This document shows, piece after piece, positions 17,011-26,085 of a DNA stretch of 64,000 nucleotides (position 1 is its first letter; each line of letters starts with the position of its first letter). The notes beneath the pieces are model-generated. The model saw nothing but the letters and a program-made list of their open reading frames with translations. It did no database searches and was not told the DNA's origin. This DNA is from Spongiivirga sp046524175 (GTDB taxonomy: Bacteria; Bacteroidota; Bacteroidia; Flavobacteriales; Flavobacteriaceae), in contig NZ_JBEFZF010000003.1 in NCBI RefSeq assembly GCF_046524175.1, positions 124,001-188,000 on the forward strand, given 5' to 3'. A program made the position numbers and the translations under genes.

Positions 17011-19215
17011 ATGGTAGAAGTTGATGTTGAAAAAGAAAACAAAGAAATTGCCAAACAGTATAAAGAGCTTCTCCGAATTAGTTATCAGACGCTAAGTAGT
17101 GCTGATAAAAAACTTATTCGAAATGCTTTTGATATAGCTGTTGATGCACATAGCTCGCAACGCCGTAAATCGGGAGAAGCCTATATTTTTCATCCCATTG
17201 CTGTGGCAAAGATTGTAGCATCGGAAATCGGATTAGATGCAACTTCAATCGCTGCAGCACTCTTACATGATGTTGTTGAAGATACTCCGTACACCTTAGC
17301 AGATATTGAGCATATGTTTGGTGAAACGGTAGCCCGTATTGTCGATGGGCTCACCAAAATATCGCACCTTAAAAAAGATAAAGATGTATCACTTCAAGCT
17401 GAGAATTTCAGAAAAATGTTGCTCACTTTGCACGATGATGTTCGGGTGATCATAATTAAAATAGCCGATCGTCTTCACAACATGCAAACTATGGCATCAA
17501 TGCCTGAGCATAAGCAGGTAAAGATAGCCTCAGAAACTCTTTATATTTATGCACCACTAGCTCATAGAATAGGTCTTTACAACATCAAAACCGAACTAGA
17601 AGATCTTGGACTAAAATATACAGAACCAGAAGTGTACAATGATATCCTCGGAAAAATGGAGGATAGTAAAGAAGCACAACAAGAATATATAGAATCGTTC
17701 ACCGAAGTTATTCATGATTCATTAGAACGTGAGGGGCTTAACTATCAAATTAAAGGCAGGCCAAAATCTGTGTTTAGTATTCGACAAAAAATGATTAAGC
17801 AGAATGTCACTTTTGATGAAGTGTACGACAAGTTTGCAATTAGAATCATTTATAAGTCTGATAAAGCCAATGAAAAATTCCTGGCCTGGAAGATTTACTC
17901 AATTGTAACTGATCATTTTAGACCTAACCCTGTTAGACTGCGAGATTGGATTTCATCACCAAAATCAACGGGGTATGAAGCATTGCATATAACCGTAATG
18001 GGACCAAAAGGTCGATGGGTCGAAGTGCAAATACGATCAGAACGTATGCATGAAATTGCAGAAAAAGGCTACGCCGCGCATTTTAAATATAAACAAGGAG
18101 AACAAAACGAACAAGGCCTAGACGAATGGCTAAACAGACTACAGGAAGCATTAGAAGATCCTGAAGCAAATGCCGTAGACTTTGTTGAAGAATTTAAGCT
18201 GAATTTATACGCAAAGGAAATTTTTGTATTTACACCGAAAGGTGAATTAAAATCGTTGCCAAAAGGGGCCACTCCGCTCGACTTTGCATTTAGTATACAT
18301 ACCGAAGTAGGTATGCAGACAAGAGGAGCGAAAGTGAATGGGAAATTAGTTCCGCTAAGTCATCCTTTACAAAGTGGTGATCAGGTAGAAATTATTACCT
18401 CAAAAAACCAAAAACCGAATTCAAACTGGCTAGACTATGCAACTACTGCAAGAGCAAGGTCTAAAATTAAAAGTGTCTTAAACGCGGAGAAAAAGGAGAT
18501 TGCTGCAGAAGGAAAAGAACTTTTACGAAGAAAGTTAAAACAACTTAAAATCACATTAAATGAAAAGTCGGTTAATGAGATGGTCACTTTCTTCAAGTTA
18601 AAAACCAGTCTGGATCTTTTCTACAGGGCAGGTATTGGCACTTTAGATAATGCAAAGATTAAAGAATTTGCTGCTAGCCGGAATAATGCTTTTGTAAACT
18701 TCTTTAAAAGCAGAATTAGACGAGGCACCAGCAATCAAGATATTGACAAGGATGAGATTACTGCAAAGTATGACATGCTTGTTTTTGGTAAAGAAGAAGA
18801 AAAATTAAGCTATAAATTAAGCAACTGCTGTAATCCTATTCCTGGTGACGATGTGTTTGGTTTCGTATCAGTCAATGATGGTATAAAAGTGCATAAAAAA
18901 AACTGCCCTAATGCATTGGGCATGCAGTCCAAATATGCGTACAGAATTATACAAGCAAAATGGATCGATTCTTCTCAGCAAGAATATATGGCGGTGTTAA
19001 ATGTATCGGGCATCGACGACCTTGGATTGGTCAATCAGGTAACAAAAGTGATTTCAAATCACATGCACGTTAACATGAAAAAAATAAGCTTCACCTCTGA
19101 CGATGGTGTTTTTAATGGCAAAATGACTGTTGTTGTTAAGTCAAACAATGAACTTAAAAAACTGATGCAAAATCTTAAGAAAATTCAGGGCATCGAAAAG
19201 GTAACTCGACAATAA
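17011..19215 (+). CDS. Bifunctional (p)ppGpp synthetase/hydrolase (RelA/SpoT, RSH)
   Basis: This 734-residue RSH protein makes and degrades the stringent-response alarmone ppGpp. The hydrolase HD domain is intact: His47, HP at 61-62, HD at 86-87 and ED at 90-91 within LLHDVVEDTP, then KIADRLHNM. The synthetase domain (about 240-360) has GRPKSVFSIRQKM, STGYEALHITV and WVEVQIR. A TGS domain follows (about 405-465: IFVFTPKGELKSLPKGATPLDFA), then a zinc-finger-like CCNPIPGDD...CP segment, and an ACT/RRM domain at about 655-734. Both catalytic halves look functional. It leads the conserved flavobacterial string relA/spoT-fur-purA. Confidence 0.96.
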   Translation: MVEVDVEKENKEIAKQYKELLRISYQTLSSADKKLIRNAFDIAVDAHSSQRRKSGEAYIFHPIAVAKIVASEIGLDATSIAAALLHDVVEDTPYTLADIEHMFGETVARIVDGLTKISHLKKDKDVSLQAENFRKMLLTLHDDVRVIIIKIADRLHNMQTMASMPEHKQVKIASETLYIYAPLAHRIGLYNIKTELEDLGLKYTEPEVYNDILGKMEDSKEAQQEYIESFTEVIHDSLEREGLNYQIKGRPKSVFSIRQKMIKQNVTFDEVYDKFAIRIIYKSDKANEKFLAWKIYSIVTDHFRPNPVRLRDWISSPKSTGYEALHITVMGPKGRWVEVQIRSERMHEIAEKGYAAHFKYKQGEQNEQGLDEWLNRLQEALEDPEANAVDFVEEFKLNLYAKEIFVFTPKGELKSLPKGATPLDFAFSIHTEVGMQTRGAKVNGKLVPLSHPLQSGDQVEIITSKNQKPNSNWLDYATTARARSKIKSVLNAEKKEIAAEGKELLRRKLKQLKITLNEKSVNEMVTFFKLKTSLDLFYRAGIGTLDNAKIKEFAASRNNAFVNFFKSRIRRGTSNQDIDKDEITAKYDMLVFGKEEEKLSYKLSNCCNPIPGDDVFGFVSVNDGIKVHKKNCPNALGMQSKYAYRIIQAKWIDSSQQEYMAVLNVSGIDDLGLVNQVTKVISNHMHVNMKKISFTSDDGVFNGKMTVVVKSNNELKKLMQNLKKIQGIEKVTRQ

Positions 19216-19286
19216 ATTTCGCCACTATTAGGTCTTTTAACGTAGCATTGACAAAACATATTCCAGCTAGATTTCTAATTTAAATG

Positions 19287-19294
19287 TACCTTTG
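19287..19294 (+). promoter_or_regulatory. Candidate -7 element upstream of fur-purA
   Basis: TACCTTTG matches TAnnTTTG exactly and lies 23 bases before the fur-family start. This suggests fur-purA has its own promoter in addition to read-through from relA/spoT. No clear -33 TTG is found at normal spacing. Confidence 0.45.
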
Positions 19295-19316
19295 TTCTTT
19301 ATAGGATCATCCCGTT

Positions 19317-19772
19317 ATGGCTGAAAACAAAAATCAAGAGATTGTAAAAAACGTTTTTACTAAATTTTTAGAAGAAAAAGGGCATCGTAAAACACCCGAG
19401 CGATTTGCTATTCTTCAAGAGATTTATGATAGTGAAGAACATTTTGATATTGAATCGCTCTATATTAAAATGAAAAACAAAAACTATCGAGTTAGTCGTG
19501 CTACTTTATACAATACCATTGAATTATTGTTGGAATGTAACTTAGTACGAAAACATCAATTTGGGCATAATCAAGCTCATTACGAAAAATCGTATTTCGA
19601 CAAGCAACATGATCATATTATCCTTACCGACAGTGGTGACGTAATGGAATTTTGTGACCCGCGAATTCAATCGATAAAAAAAACAATAGAAGAGATTTTT
19701 GATATCGATATTCACAATCATTCTTTATACTTTTACGGCACTAAAAAATCGACTAAAAAACAAACTACATAA
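19317..19772 (+). CDS. Fur-family metalloregulator
   Basis: This 151-residue protein has the winged-helix DNA-binding domain of Fur (about 15-85: KTPERFAILQEIY, then YRVSRATLYNTIELLLECNLV). The dimerisation domain carries the histidine- and acid-containing metal site HDHIILTDSGDVMEFCDP. There is no C-terminal CxxC pair, so the structural zinc site of E. coli-type Fur is absent, as in many Bacteroidota members. Whether it senses iron, zinc or peroxide cannot be decided. Its TAA overlaps the purA ATG by one base, so the two are translationally linked. Confidence 0.9.
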   Translation: MAENKNQEIVKNVFTKFLEEKGHRKTPERFAILQEIYDSEEHFDIESLYIKMKNKNYRVSRATLYNTIELLLECNLVRKHQFGHNQAHYEKSYFDKQHDHIILTDSGDVMEFCDPRIQSIKKTIEEIFDIDIHNHSLYFYGTKKSTKKQTT

Positions 19773-21043
19773 TGGCGGTAGACTTACTACTAGGATTACA
19801 GTGGGGAGATGAAGGAAAAGGCAAAATTGTTGATGTTCTTACGGCAAATTATAATATAATAGCGCGCTTTCAGGGTGGTCCAAATGCAGGACACACTTTA
19901 GAATTCGACGGGATTAAACATGTATTACATACGATTCCCTCTGGTATTTTTCATGAAAATGCCATTAATTTAGTGGGTAATGGGGTGGTAATTGATCCCG
20001 TTATTTTTAAAAAAGAACTAGACAACCTTCAAAAGTTTGATATAGACATTCAAAAGAAGTTGTTGATATCAAGAAAAGCACATCTTATTCTACCGACTCA
20101 TCGCTTGTTAGACGCAGCATCTGAAGCTTCAAAGGGCAAAGCGAAAATAGGATCGACCCTAAAGGGTATTGGCCCTACTTATATGGATAAAACCGGACGT
20201 AACGGTATTCGAGTTGGTGATCTGGAACTAAGCGATTGGAAAACCAAGTATCGCAATTTAGCCAATAAGCATGAGGCGATGATCGACTTCTACAATGTCG
20301 ATATTCAATATGACTTAAAAGAGTTAGAAGAAGAATTTTTTGCCGCTATCCAAGTGCTAAAAAGTCTACAATTTATTGACAGTGAAGAATACATTCATCA
20401 AGCTGAAAAATCTGGCAAAACCATATTAGCTGAGGGCGCACAAGGCTCATTGTTAGATATTGATTTCGGCACGTATCCGTTTGTAACTTCTTCAAATACA
20501 ACGGCTGCAGGTGCATGTACTGGTCTTGGTGTTGCACCGAACCATATTAAAGAAGTTTTTGGCATTTTTAAAGCATACACCACGCGAGTAGGTAGTGGCC
20601 CCTTCCCTACCGAATTGTTTGATGAAGATGGAAAAACCATGGCCAAAGTTGGTAATGAATTTGGCGCCACAACTGGTAGACCTAGACGTTGCGGCTGGTT
20701 AGATCTAGTTGCACTAAAATATGCGGTACAGGTAAACGGTGTTACCCAACTAATGATGATGAAGGGTGATGTACTCTCTGGTTTTAAAACGCTAAAGGTT
20801 TGTACGGCCTACGAATATAAAGGTCAAAAAATCGAGCACCTTCCTTATAATATTGAAGAAGAAAACGTCAAACCAATCTATACAGAAATGAAAGGTTGGT
20901 CTGAAGACCTTACTAAAATGACCGCTGCAGATCAATTGCCTAAAGCGTTAAATGACTACATCATCTTTTTGGAAAAAGAGCTAGGGGTCCCTATCAAAAT
21001 AGTATCCGTAGGACCGGATAGAACGCAAACAATAAATAGGTAA
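19772..21043 (+). CDS. purA: Adenylosuccinate synthetase
   Basis: PurA joins IMP and aspartate using GTP, the first committed step to AMP. The 423-residue protein starts with GLQWGDEGKGKIVD, the GTP-binding P-loop carrying the catalytic Asp. It has the substrate loops NAGHT, GIGPTYMDK and GTYPFVTSSNTTAAGA, and the GRPRRCGWLD signature. The C-terminus has the guanine-binding SVGPDR. Length is normal. It overlaps the Fur-family gene by one base. Confidence 0.98.
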   Translation: MAVDLLLGLQWGDEGKGKIVDVLTANYNIIARFQGGPNAGHTLEFDGIKHVLHTIPSGIFHENAINLVGNGVVIDPVIFKKELDNLQKFDIDIQKKLLISRKAHLILPTHRLLDAASEASKGKAKIGSTLKGIGPTYMDKTGRNGIRVGDLELSDWKTKYRNLANKHEAMIDFYNVDIQYDLKELEEEFFAAIQVLKSLQFIDSEEYIHQAEKSGKTILAEGAQGSLLDIDFGTYPFVTSSNTTAAGACTGLGVAPNHIKEVFGIFKAYTTRVGSGPFPTELFDEDGKTMAKVGNEFGATTGRPRRCGWLDLVALKYAVQVNGVTQLMMMKGDVLSGFKTLKVCTAYEYKGQKIEHLPYNIEEENVKPIYTEMKGWSEDLTKMTAADQLPKALNDYIIFLEKELGVPIKIVSVGPDRTQTINR

Positions 21044-21104
21044 ACTAGGGTTGATCTCAATGCTAAATATTTGCTAATCAAAATAGCCGATAAGTGGTTT
21101 TGAT

Positions 21105-21112
21105 TAACTTTG
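21105..21112 (+). promoter_or_regulatory. Candidate -7 element upstream of the OstA-like gene
   Basis: TAACTTTG matches TAnnTTTG, 36 bases before the start codon at 21148. No -33 element at normal spacing was found. Confidence 0.45.
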
Positions 21113-21147
21113 GAATCGTATTATTGGTATAAGTTGCAGTATAGCAA

Positions 21148-22782
21148 ATGAATAAAAGTCTTTTTATATTTATAGTAGCCTGTTTTTTCGCGTTCGCTTT
21201 AGCCAAAGCACAAGAGCAAGAAAAAACCAAGATAATTCTACAATATGCAGGAGCAGCCGATGTTAATGAGGAAAAGTTTCCAGGCGCAAAGATATTTTCT
21301 AAAGACGCCACTAAACGTGTGAAGTTTGTTCATGAAGGTGCAGAACTTATTTGTGATCGAGCCGTTTTATACAGCGCTACTAATAACTTAAGAGCATGGG
21401 GTGACGTTATTTTCAAACAAGGCGATACCATCTCACAAACTAGCGACTATGTTGAATATAATGGTAATAATAAACTTGCTAAGTCACAAGGCGAAGTAAA
21501 ACTAACAACACCTGAGCAAACCTTAGAAACTGACACGCTATACTTCGATCGAGATCGCGAAGTTGCCTATTATAATAGCTTCGGAACCGTAAAAGACTCT
21601 GCCAACGTACTTACCAGTAATAAAGGACGTTACTTTTTAGCACAAAAAAAATATCAATTTGTTAGCGATGTAGTTATTACCCACCCCGACTACGTACTTA
21701 ACTCATCACAATTAGACTACTATACTGATGCTGGTAATGCGTACCTTTACGGGCCTTCGACCATAACCGGGGAAGAATATAAAATTTATTGCGAACGTGG
21801 TTTTTTTGATACCACTAATGACAATGGATACTTTGTAAAAAGATCAAAAATAAATTACAACAACCGCATCATCGAAGGTGATAGTTTATATTTTGACAAT
21901 ATCAGGAAATTTGCTTCAGCAACCAACAATATTAAGGTAACAGACACCATTAACGAGGGTGTCGTACGAGGTCATTATGCTGAAGTTTTTAAAGAAAAAG
22001 ATTCGGTATTTATTACAAAAAGAGCTGTTGCTATTAACAAAGTTGAGAATGATAGCGTTTACATTCATGCGGACACTTTAATGGTTACGGGTAAACCGGA
22101 TAATCGTATTATTCGTGGTTTTTACAATGCTAAATTCTTCAAATCTGACATGAGTGGTAAAAGTGATTCCATTCATGTAAGCAACAAAACAGGAATCACT
22201 AAATTAATTAGAAACCCTGTTTTATGGTCAGGTGAAAGCCAGATGACGGGTGATTCTATATATATTTTGTCAAATTTAGAAACCGAAAAATTAGATTCGC
22301 TAAAGATCATCAATAATGCGTTTATTGTTCAAAAGGATAGTTTAGGAGTCGATGCATTTAATCAGGTACAAGGGGTTAATTTGTACGGTAAGTTTATTGA
22401 TAATGCTTTAAGAGATGTCGATATCGTTAAAAATACCGAGATCGTATATTATATGAGAGAGGAAAGTGGTGAGTTGGCAGGCATCGATAAAACCATATGT
22501 AGCACCAAGATTAATTTGTTACTAGAAGAAAATCAAATTCGTGATATCACCTTTTTTACCAATGTTGAAGGCGATGTCTATCCTGAAAAAGATCTGCCAC
22601 CAAATGCTCGTAAGCTAAAGGGTTTTGTATGGCGTGAAGATGAATGGATCAAGAAAAAAGATGATATTTTCGATGAAGATGATAACAATATCAAGCTTGT
22701 TAAAATAAAGGGTCTTGAAGAACGTGTAGATATCGATCTAGAACTACCTGGCGAGGAGGTTGATGAGAAAAAAATCAAATAA
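21148..22782 (+). CDS. OstA-like (LptA/LptD-superfamily) periplasmic protein
   Basis: This 544-residue protein has a signal peptide ending near ALAKAQ (about residue 22). The body is almost entirely beta-strand, with repeated units of the type DxxxYxxxxxxxxxxGxVxxxxxxxxxxSDxxxYxxxxxxxxxxGxVxL, as in the OstA/LptA jelly-roll. Examples are GDVIFKQGDTISQTSDYVEYN and GEVKLTTPEQTLETDTLYFD. LptA-type proteins bridge lipopolysaccharide across the periplasm to LptD. This long Bacteroidota version probably has the same role or a closely related one. The C-terminal 40 residues are highly charged. It begins a run with the next two genes (gaps of 17 and 1 bases). Confidence 0.88.
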   Translation: MNKSLFIFIVACFFAFALAKAQEQEKTKIILQYAGAADVNEEKFPGAKIFSKDATKRVKFVHEGAELICDRAVLYSATNNLRAWGDVIFKQGDTISQTSDYVEYNGNNKLAKSQGEVKLTTPEQTLETDTLYFDRDREVAYYNSFGTVKDSANVLTSNKGRYFLAQKKYQFVSDVVITHPDYVLNSSQLDYYTDAGNAYLYGPSTITGEEYKIYCERGFFDTTNDNGYFVKRSKINYNNRIIEGDSLYFDNIRKFASATNNIKVTDTINEGVVRGHYAEVFKEKDSVFITKRAVAINKVENDSVYIHADTLMVTGKPDNRIIRGFYNAKFFKSDMSGKSDSIHVSNKTGITKLIRNPVLWSGESQMTGDSIYILSNLETEKLDSLKIINNAFIVQKDSLGVDAFNQVQGVNLYGKFIDNALRDVDIVKNTEIVYYMREESGELAGIDKTICSTKINLLLEENQIRDITFFTNVEGDVYPEKDLPPNARKLKGFVWREDEWIKKKDDIFDEDDNNIKLVKIKGLEERVDIDLELPGEEVDEKKIK

Positions 22783-22799
22783 AAAAATAATTCCTCATC

Positions 22800-23312
22800 A
22801 TGGCGGATATTTCGCATATAGCAACTATTGAAAAGTTATCGGATGAGGCATTGTTCAAAATAATTACGCTTGAACGCGGACTTTATAAAAAAGAAGTAAT
22901 AGCAATAGCGGAAACTACCTTTAAAAAAAGAAGACTATCTCTAAAAGATTTTCAAAAAAAGTATAATTTCGATTTAGTAGCAGAAGTCAAAAACCGTTTA
23001 AAATACGGCGAGAATCTTCAAGACGTTATTCTACACTTTAAAGATCGTGATATTGAATTATCACAAAACATGCTAAACTCAGTTAATCAAAAACTGACAA
23101 CTGAGGAAAGACTCAACATCGGCAGAAAACTTGTTGTTTACAGTTTAGTTACCTTAGTATTTATAGTTACAGCTATTGCAAATTTTATTGGGCGATCAAT
23201 TTTAGGCATGGCGATGGGAATTATTTTTGTAATTCTTTCAATTTCTATGCTTATTATTATTTATCGACTTGTGAATAAGAAAACAACTGCATATAGCTTA
23301 GATTCAATATAA
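22800..23312 (+). CDS. Small membrane protein of unknown function
   Basis: The 170-residue protein is not one I recognise. The N-terminal 105 residues are soluble and helical, rich in Lys, Glu and Leu, with a phrase resembling a short helical-repeat domain (SDEALFKIITLERGLYKKEV). Two transmembrane helices follow, near residues 114-134 and 136-157, and a short cytoplasmic tail. It lies between the OstA-like gene and the aminotransferase with almost no spacing, so it is part of that transcription unit. No motif suggests catalysis. Confidence 0.75.
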   Translation: MADISHIATIEKLSDEALFKIITLERGLYKKEVIAIAETTFKKRRLSLKDFQKKYNFDLVAEVKNRLKYGENLQDVILHFKDRDIELSQNMLNSVNQKLTTEERLNIGRKLVVYSLVTLVFIVTAIANFIGRSILGMAMGIIFVILSISMLIIIYRLVNKKTTAYSLDSI

Positions 23313-23313
23313 T

Positions 23314-24489
23314 TTGAAAGAAGACTTTCTAAAATACCAGGCGCAAACCACCCCACATCCTTTAGCGATGGAGATAAGTCACGCAAAAGGCTCTTACATT
23401 TATGATAACAATCAAAAAAAATATTTAGATTTTGTAGCAGGTGTTTCGGCTTGTTCTTTAGGTCATTCGCACCCAAAAGTCCTTAACGCAATTAAAACAC
23501 AACTTGACCATTATACACATGTAATGGTTTACGGTGAATACATTCAAAAACCTGCAGTAGAACTTACTAAATTACTTGCTAAACAGCTCCCTTCTACGCT
23601 AAACAAAACCTATTTAGTAAATAGCGGTACCGAAGCTATTGATGGTGCTATGAAACTTGCACGTAGATTCACAGGTCGAACCGAAATACTAGCTGCCAAA
23701 AATGCGTACCACGGTAATTCATATGGAGCATTGAGCTTAATGACCCATGAAGAACGAACCAGACCATTTAAGCCAATGGTCGGAGATATTGGTCATATTC
23801 GTTTTAATTGCTGGCACGATATCGACAAGATTACAGCAAAGACGGCAGCAGTATTTTTAGAGACTATTCAAGGTGGTGCCGGTTTTATTGAGCCTAAATC
23901 AGGATACTTACAAAAAGTAAAAGAGAGATGCCAAAAAATGGGTGCTTTACTCGTTTTAGATGAAATTCAACCAGGAATGGGACGCACCGGAAAACTATTT
24001 GGTTTTGAACATTATGATGTTGTTCCCGACATATTGGTAATTGGGAAGGGATTAGCAGGTGGAATGCCAGTTGGGGCCTTCATTGCATCACGGGAAATGA
24101 TGGATAGTTTATCTGATAATCCAAAACTAGGACATATTACCACTTTTGGTGGACATCCTGTCATTGCAGCTGCCGCACATGCTACTTTACAAGAAATAAC
24201 ATCATCAACCTTGATGTCACAGGTATTAGAAAAAGAAGCTTTAATAAGAGAAAAACTACAGCATCCTCTAATCAAAGAAATAAGAGGTAAAGGTCTTATG
24301 CTTGCGCTAATATTAGATAGCCCTGAGCTAGTAAATCAACTTATTTTTAAATGTCAAGATAATGGTCTTATCCTTTTTTGGTTGCTTTTTGAGCCCAAAG
24401 CAGTACGAATTTCGCCGCCTTTAACCATTAGCAATGAAGAATTAATTGAGGGCTGTAGCATTATTTTAAATGCCTTGAACCACCTATAA
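23314..24489 (+). CDS. Class III PLP-dependent aminotransferase
   Basis: This 391-residue fold-type I enzyme uses PLP. The PLP lysine is in DILVIGKGLAGGMPVGAF, the PLP-pairing Asp is in LVLDEIQPGMGRTG, and the phosphate-binding region includes NSGTEAIDGAMKLARR. The closest groups are acetylornithine/ornithine and related omega-amino acid aminotransferases; the substrate is uncertain. It starts at TTG 23314, one base after the previous stop codon. This start gives a normal N-terminus (KEDFLKYQAQTTPHPL), whereas the next in-frame ATG would remove conserved residues. Confidence 0.9.
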   Translation: MKEDFLKYQAQTTPHPLAMEISHAKGSYIYDNNQKKYLDFVAGVSACSLGHSHPKVLNAIKTQLDHYTHVMVYGEYIQKPAVELTKLLAKQLPSTLNKTYLVNSGTEAIDGAMKLARRFTGRTEILAAKNAYHGNSYGALSLMTHEERTRPFKPMVGDIGHIRFNCWHDIDKITAKTAAVFLETIQGGAGFIEPKSGYLQKVKERCQKMGALLVLDEIQPGMGRTGKLFGFEHYDVVPDILVIGKGLAGGMPVGAFIASREMMDSLSDNPKLGHITTFGGHPVIAAAAHATLQEITSSTLMSQVLEKEALIREKLQHPLIKEIRGKGLMLALILDSPELVNQLIFKCQDNGLILFWLLFEPKAVRISPPLTISNEELIEGCSIILNALNHL

Positions 24490-24641
24490 TATCAGGCAAC
24501 CCACACTTTATTAACGGCTAGAATTTTCGACATTTGTTGTGACCATGTTAATTAATTTGTTAAAAACTACGAATACAGCAATCTGATTCAGGCACATTGA
24601 ATACTACATTTATAATTGTAGAAAAGCCTAACTCAGCCTGT

Positions 24642-26042
24642 ATGCAATTTAGTCCGAACGAAGATCACAATGTTTCCCTATCGAAGTTCGAGTCCATGCT
24701 AAAAACAAATACTGTTTTCTTCTTTGATTCCTTGGAGTTTGAAGACATTATTCATTATTACCTAGATACTGGAAAAATTGGGCTCGCCAAAAAGGCAATA
24801 AAAATTGGGCTTGAACAGCACCCAGATGCCCTTAATCTCAAATTAGCAAAAGTTGAGTTGTTAGTCTTTGAAAACAAGCTAGAGATCGCTGAGCAGTTAC
24901 TGGATGAACTATTCGCGATAGAATCTTCTAATGAAGAGATTTATATACAAAAAGCGAACATCTATTCAAAAAAAGACGAACACTATAAGGCCATCGACTT
25001 ACTTAAAATGGCTTTAACCTACACAGAAGATGAAGCTGACGTATTTTCCTTAATTGGAATGGAGTACCTTTTTGTCGAAGACTACCAGGCATCAAAAGAA
25101 TCCTTTATGAAATGCTTGGAGCTGGACCAGCAAGATTATGCCGCGCTTTACAATGTAATCTACTGTTTTGAATTTTTAGAAGATTACGATGGTGCTATTG
25201 AATATCTAAATATTTTCCTTGACAGTAACCCATATAGTGAAGTAGCCTGGCATCAATTGGGTAAACAGTACTACACCAAAAAAATGTATCAAGAAGCACT
25301 TACTGCCTTTGACTTTGCCGTTATTGCTGATGATGCCTTCATAGGGGCCTATTTTGAAAAAGGAAAAGTTCTTGAAAAGATGGGACGGCTAAATGAGGCC
25401 ATCGAAAATTATGAAATTACACTTCATCTAGACGATCCTACTTCTTTTGCATATTTAAGAATGGGGCAATGTCATGAAAAACTAGGAAATGACATTCTAG
25501 CTGTCGATTTTTATTATAAAACAGTTCATGAAGATCCACTTTTAGATAAGGGATGGACGGCAATTACCGATTTTTATTATCGCAAAAAAGACTACCAAAA
25601 GGCATTAGATTATATAAACAAAGCCATTGCAATTGATGACAAAAATGTAATGTATTGGAAGCGAAATGCTGAACTAAATCGAAAGTTACATTTTTACGAA
25701 GAAGCTGATATCGCATATCAACGTACTGTTGAACTAGGTAATTACGAATTGTCAACCTGGATTTCGTGGACAGATATTTTAGTTCATCTCGGTGAATATG
25801 AAACTGCCGCACAAACCTTGTACCAGGCAATAGAGTTTTACCCAGAGCATGCTGAAATCGAATACAGATTATCTGGCGTACATATGCTTTTAATGAACAC
25901 CACAAAAGCTGAATACTACTTAAAAAACGCCTTGAATATTGATGCTGAATATTTACATATTGTAAAGGAAGTTTTTCCTTCAATATTTGACAAATCATCT
26001 TTAAAGAGCATCATACAATCCTTTAAAAAAGCACCCCTCTAG
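24642..26042 (+). CDS. TPR-repeat protein
   Basis: This 466-residue cytoplasmic protein is made of about eleven tetratricopeptide repeats, for example AWHQLGKQYYTKKMYQEALTAF and AYLRMGQCHEKLGNDILAVDFY. TPR solenoids bind other proteins. The frame extends upstream to a TTG at 24597, but the ATG at 24642 gives MQFSPNEDHNVSLSKFESMLK. I recall this as the usual start of this flavobacterial family, so I chose it. The gene ends 44 bases before the first DUF368 gene. No enzymatic domain is visible. Confidence 0.88.
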   Translation: MQFSPNEDHNVSLSKFESMLKTNTVFFFDSLEFEDIIHYYLDTGKIGLAKKAIKIGLEQHPDALNLKLAKVELLVFENKLEIAEQLLDELFAIESSNEEIYIQKANIYSKKDEHYKAIDLLKMALTYTEDEADVFSLIGMEYLFVEDYQASKESFMKCLELDQQDYAALYNVIYCFEFLEDYDGAIEYLNIFLDSNPYSEVAWHQLGKQYYTKKMYQEALTAFDFAVIADDAFIGAYFEKGKVLEKMGRLNEAIENYEITLHLDDPTSFAYLRMGQCHEKLGNDILAVDFYYKTVHEDPLLDKGWTAITDFYYRKKDYQKALDYINKAIAIDDKNVMYWKRNAELNRKLHFYEEADIAYQRTVELGNYELSTWISWTDILVHLGEYETAAQTLYQAIEFYPEHAEIEYRLSGVHMLLMNTTKAEYYLKNALNIDAEYLHIVKEVFPSIFDKSSLKSIIQSFKKAPL

Positions 26043-26059
26043 GCTGCTCTTTTTATACC

Positions 26060-26067
26060 TATATTTG
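26060..26067 (+). promoter_or_regulatory. Candidate -7 element upstream of the DUF368 pair
   Basis: TATATTTG matches TAnnTTTG, 19 bases before ATG 26086. An imperfect hairpin with a T-run (about 26027-26055) overlaps the upstream side and could terminate the TPR gene. Confidence 0.4.
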
Positions 26068-26085
26068 CTGCCTAAAAACAACTCT

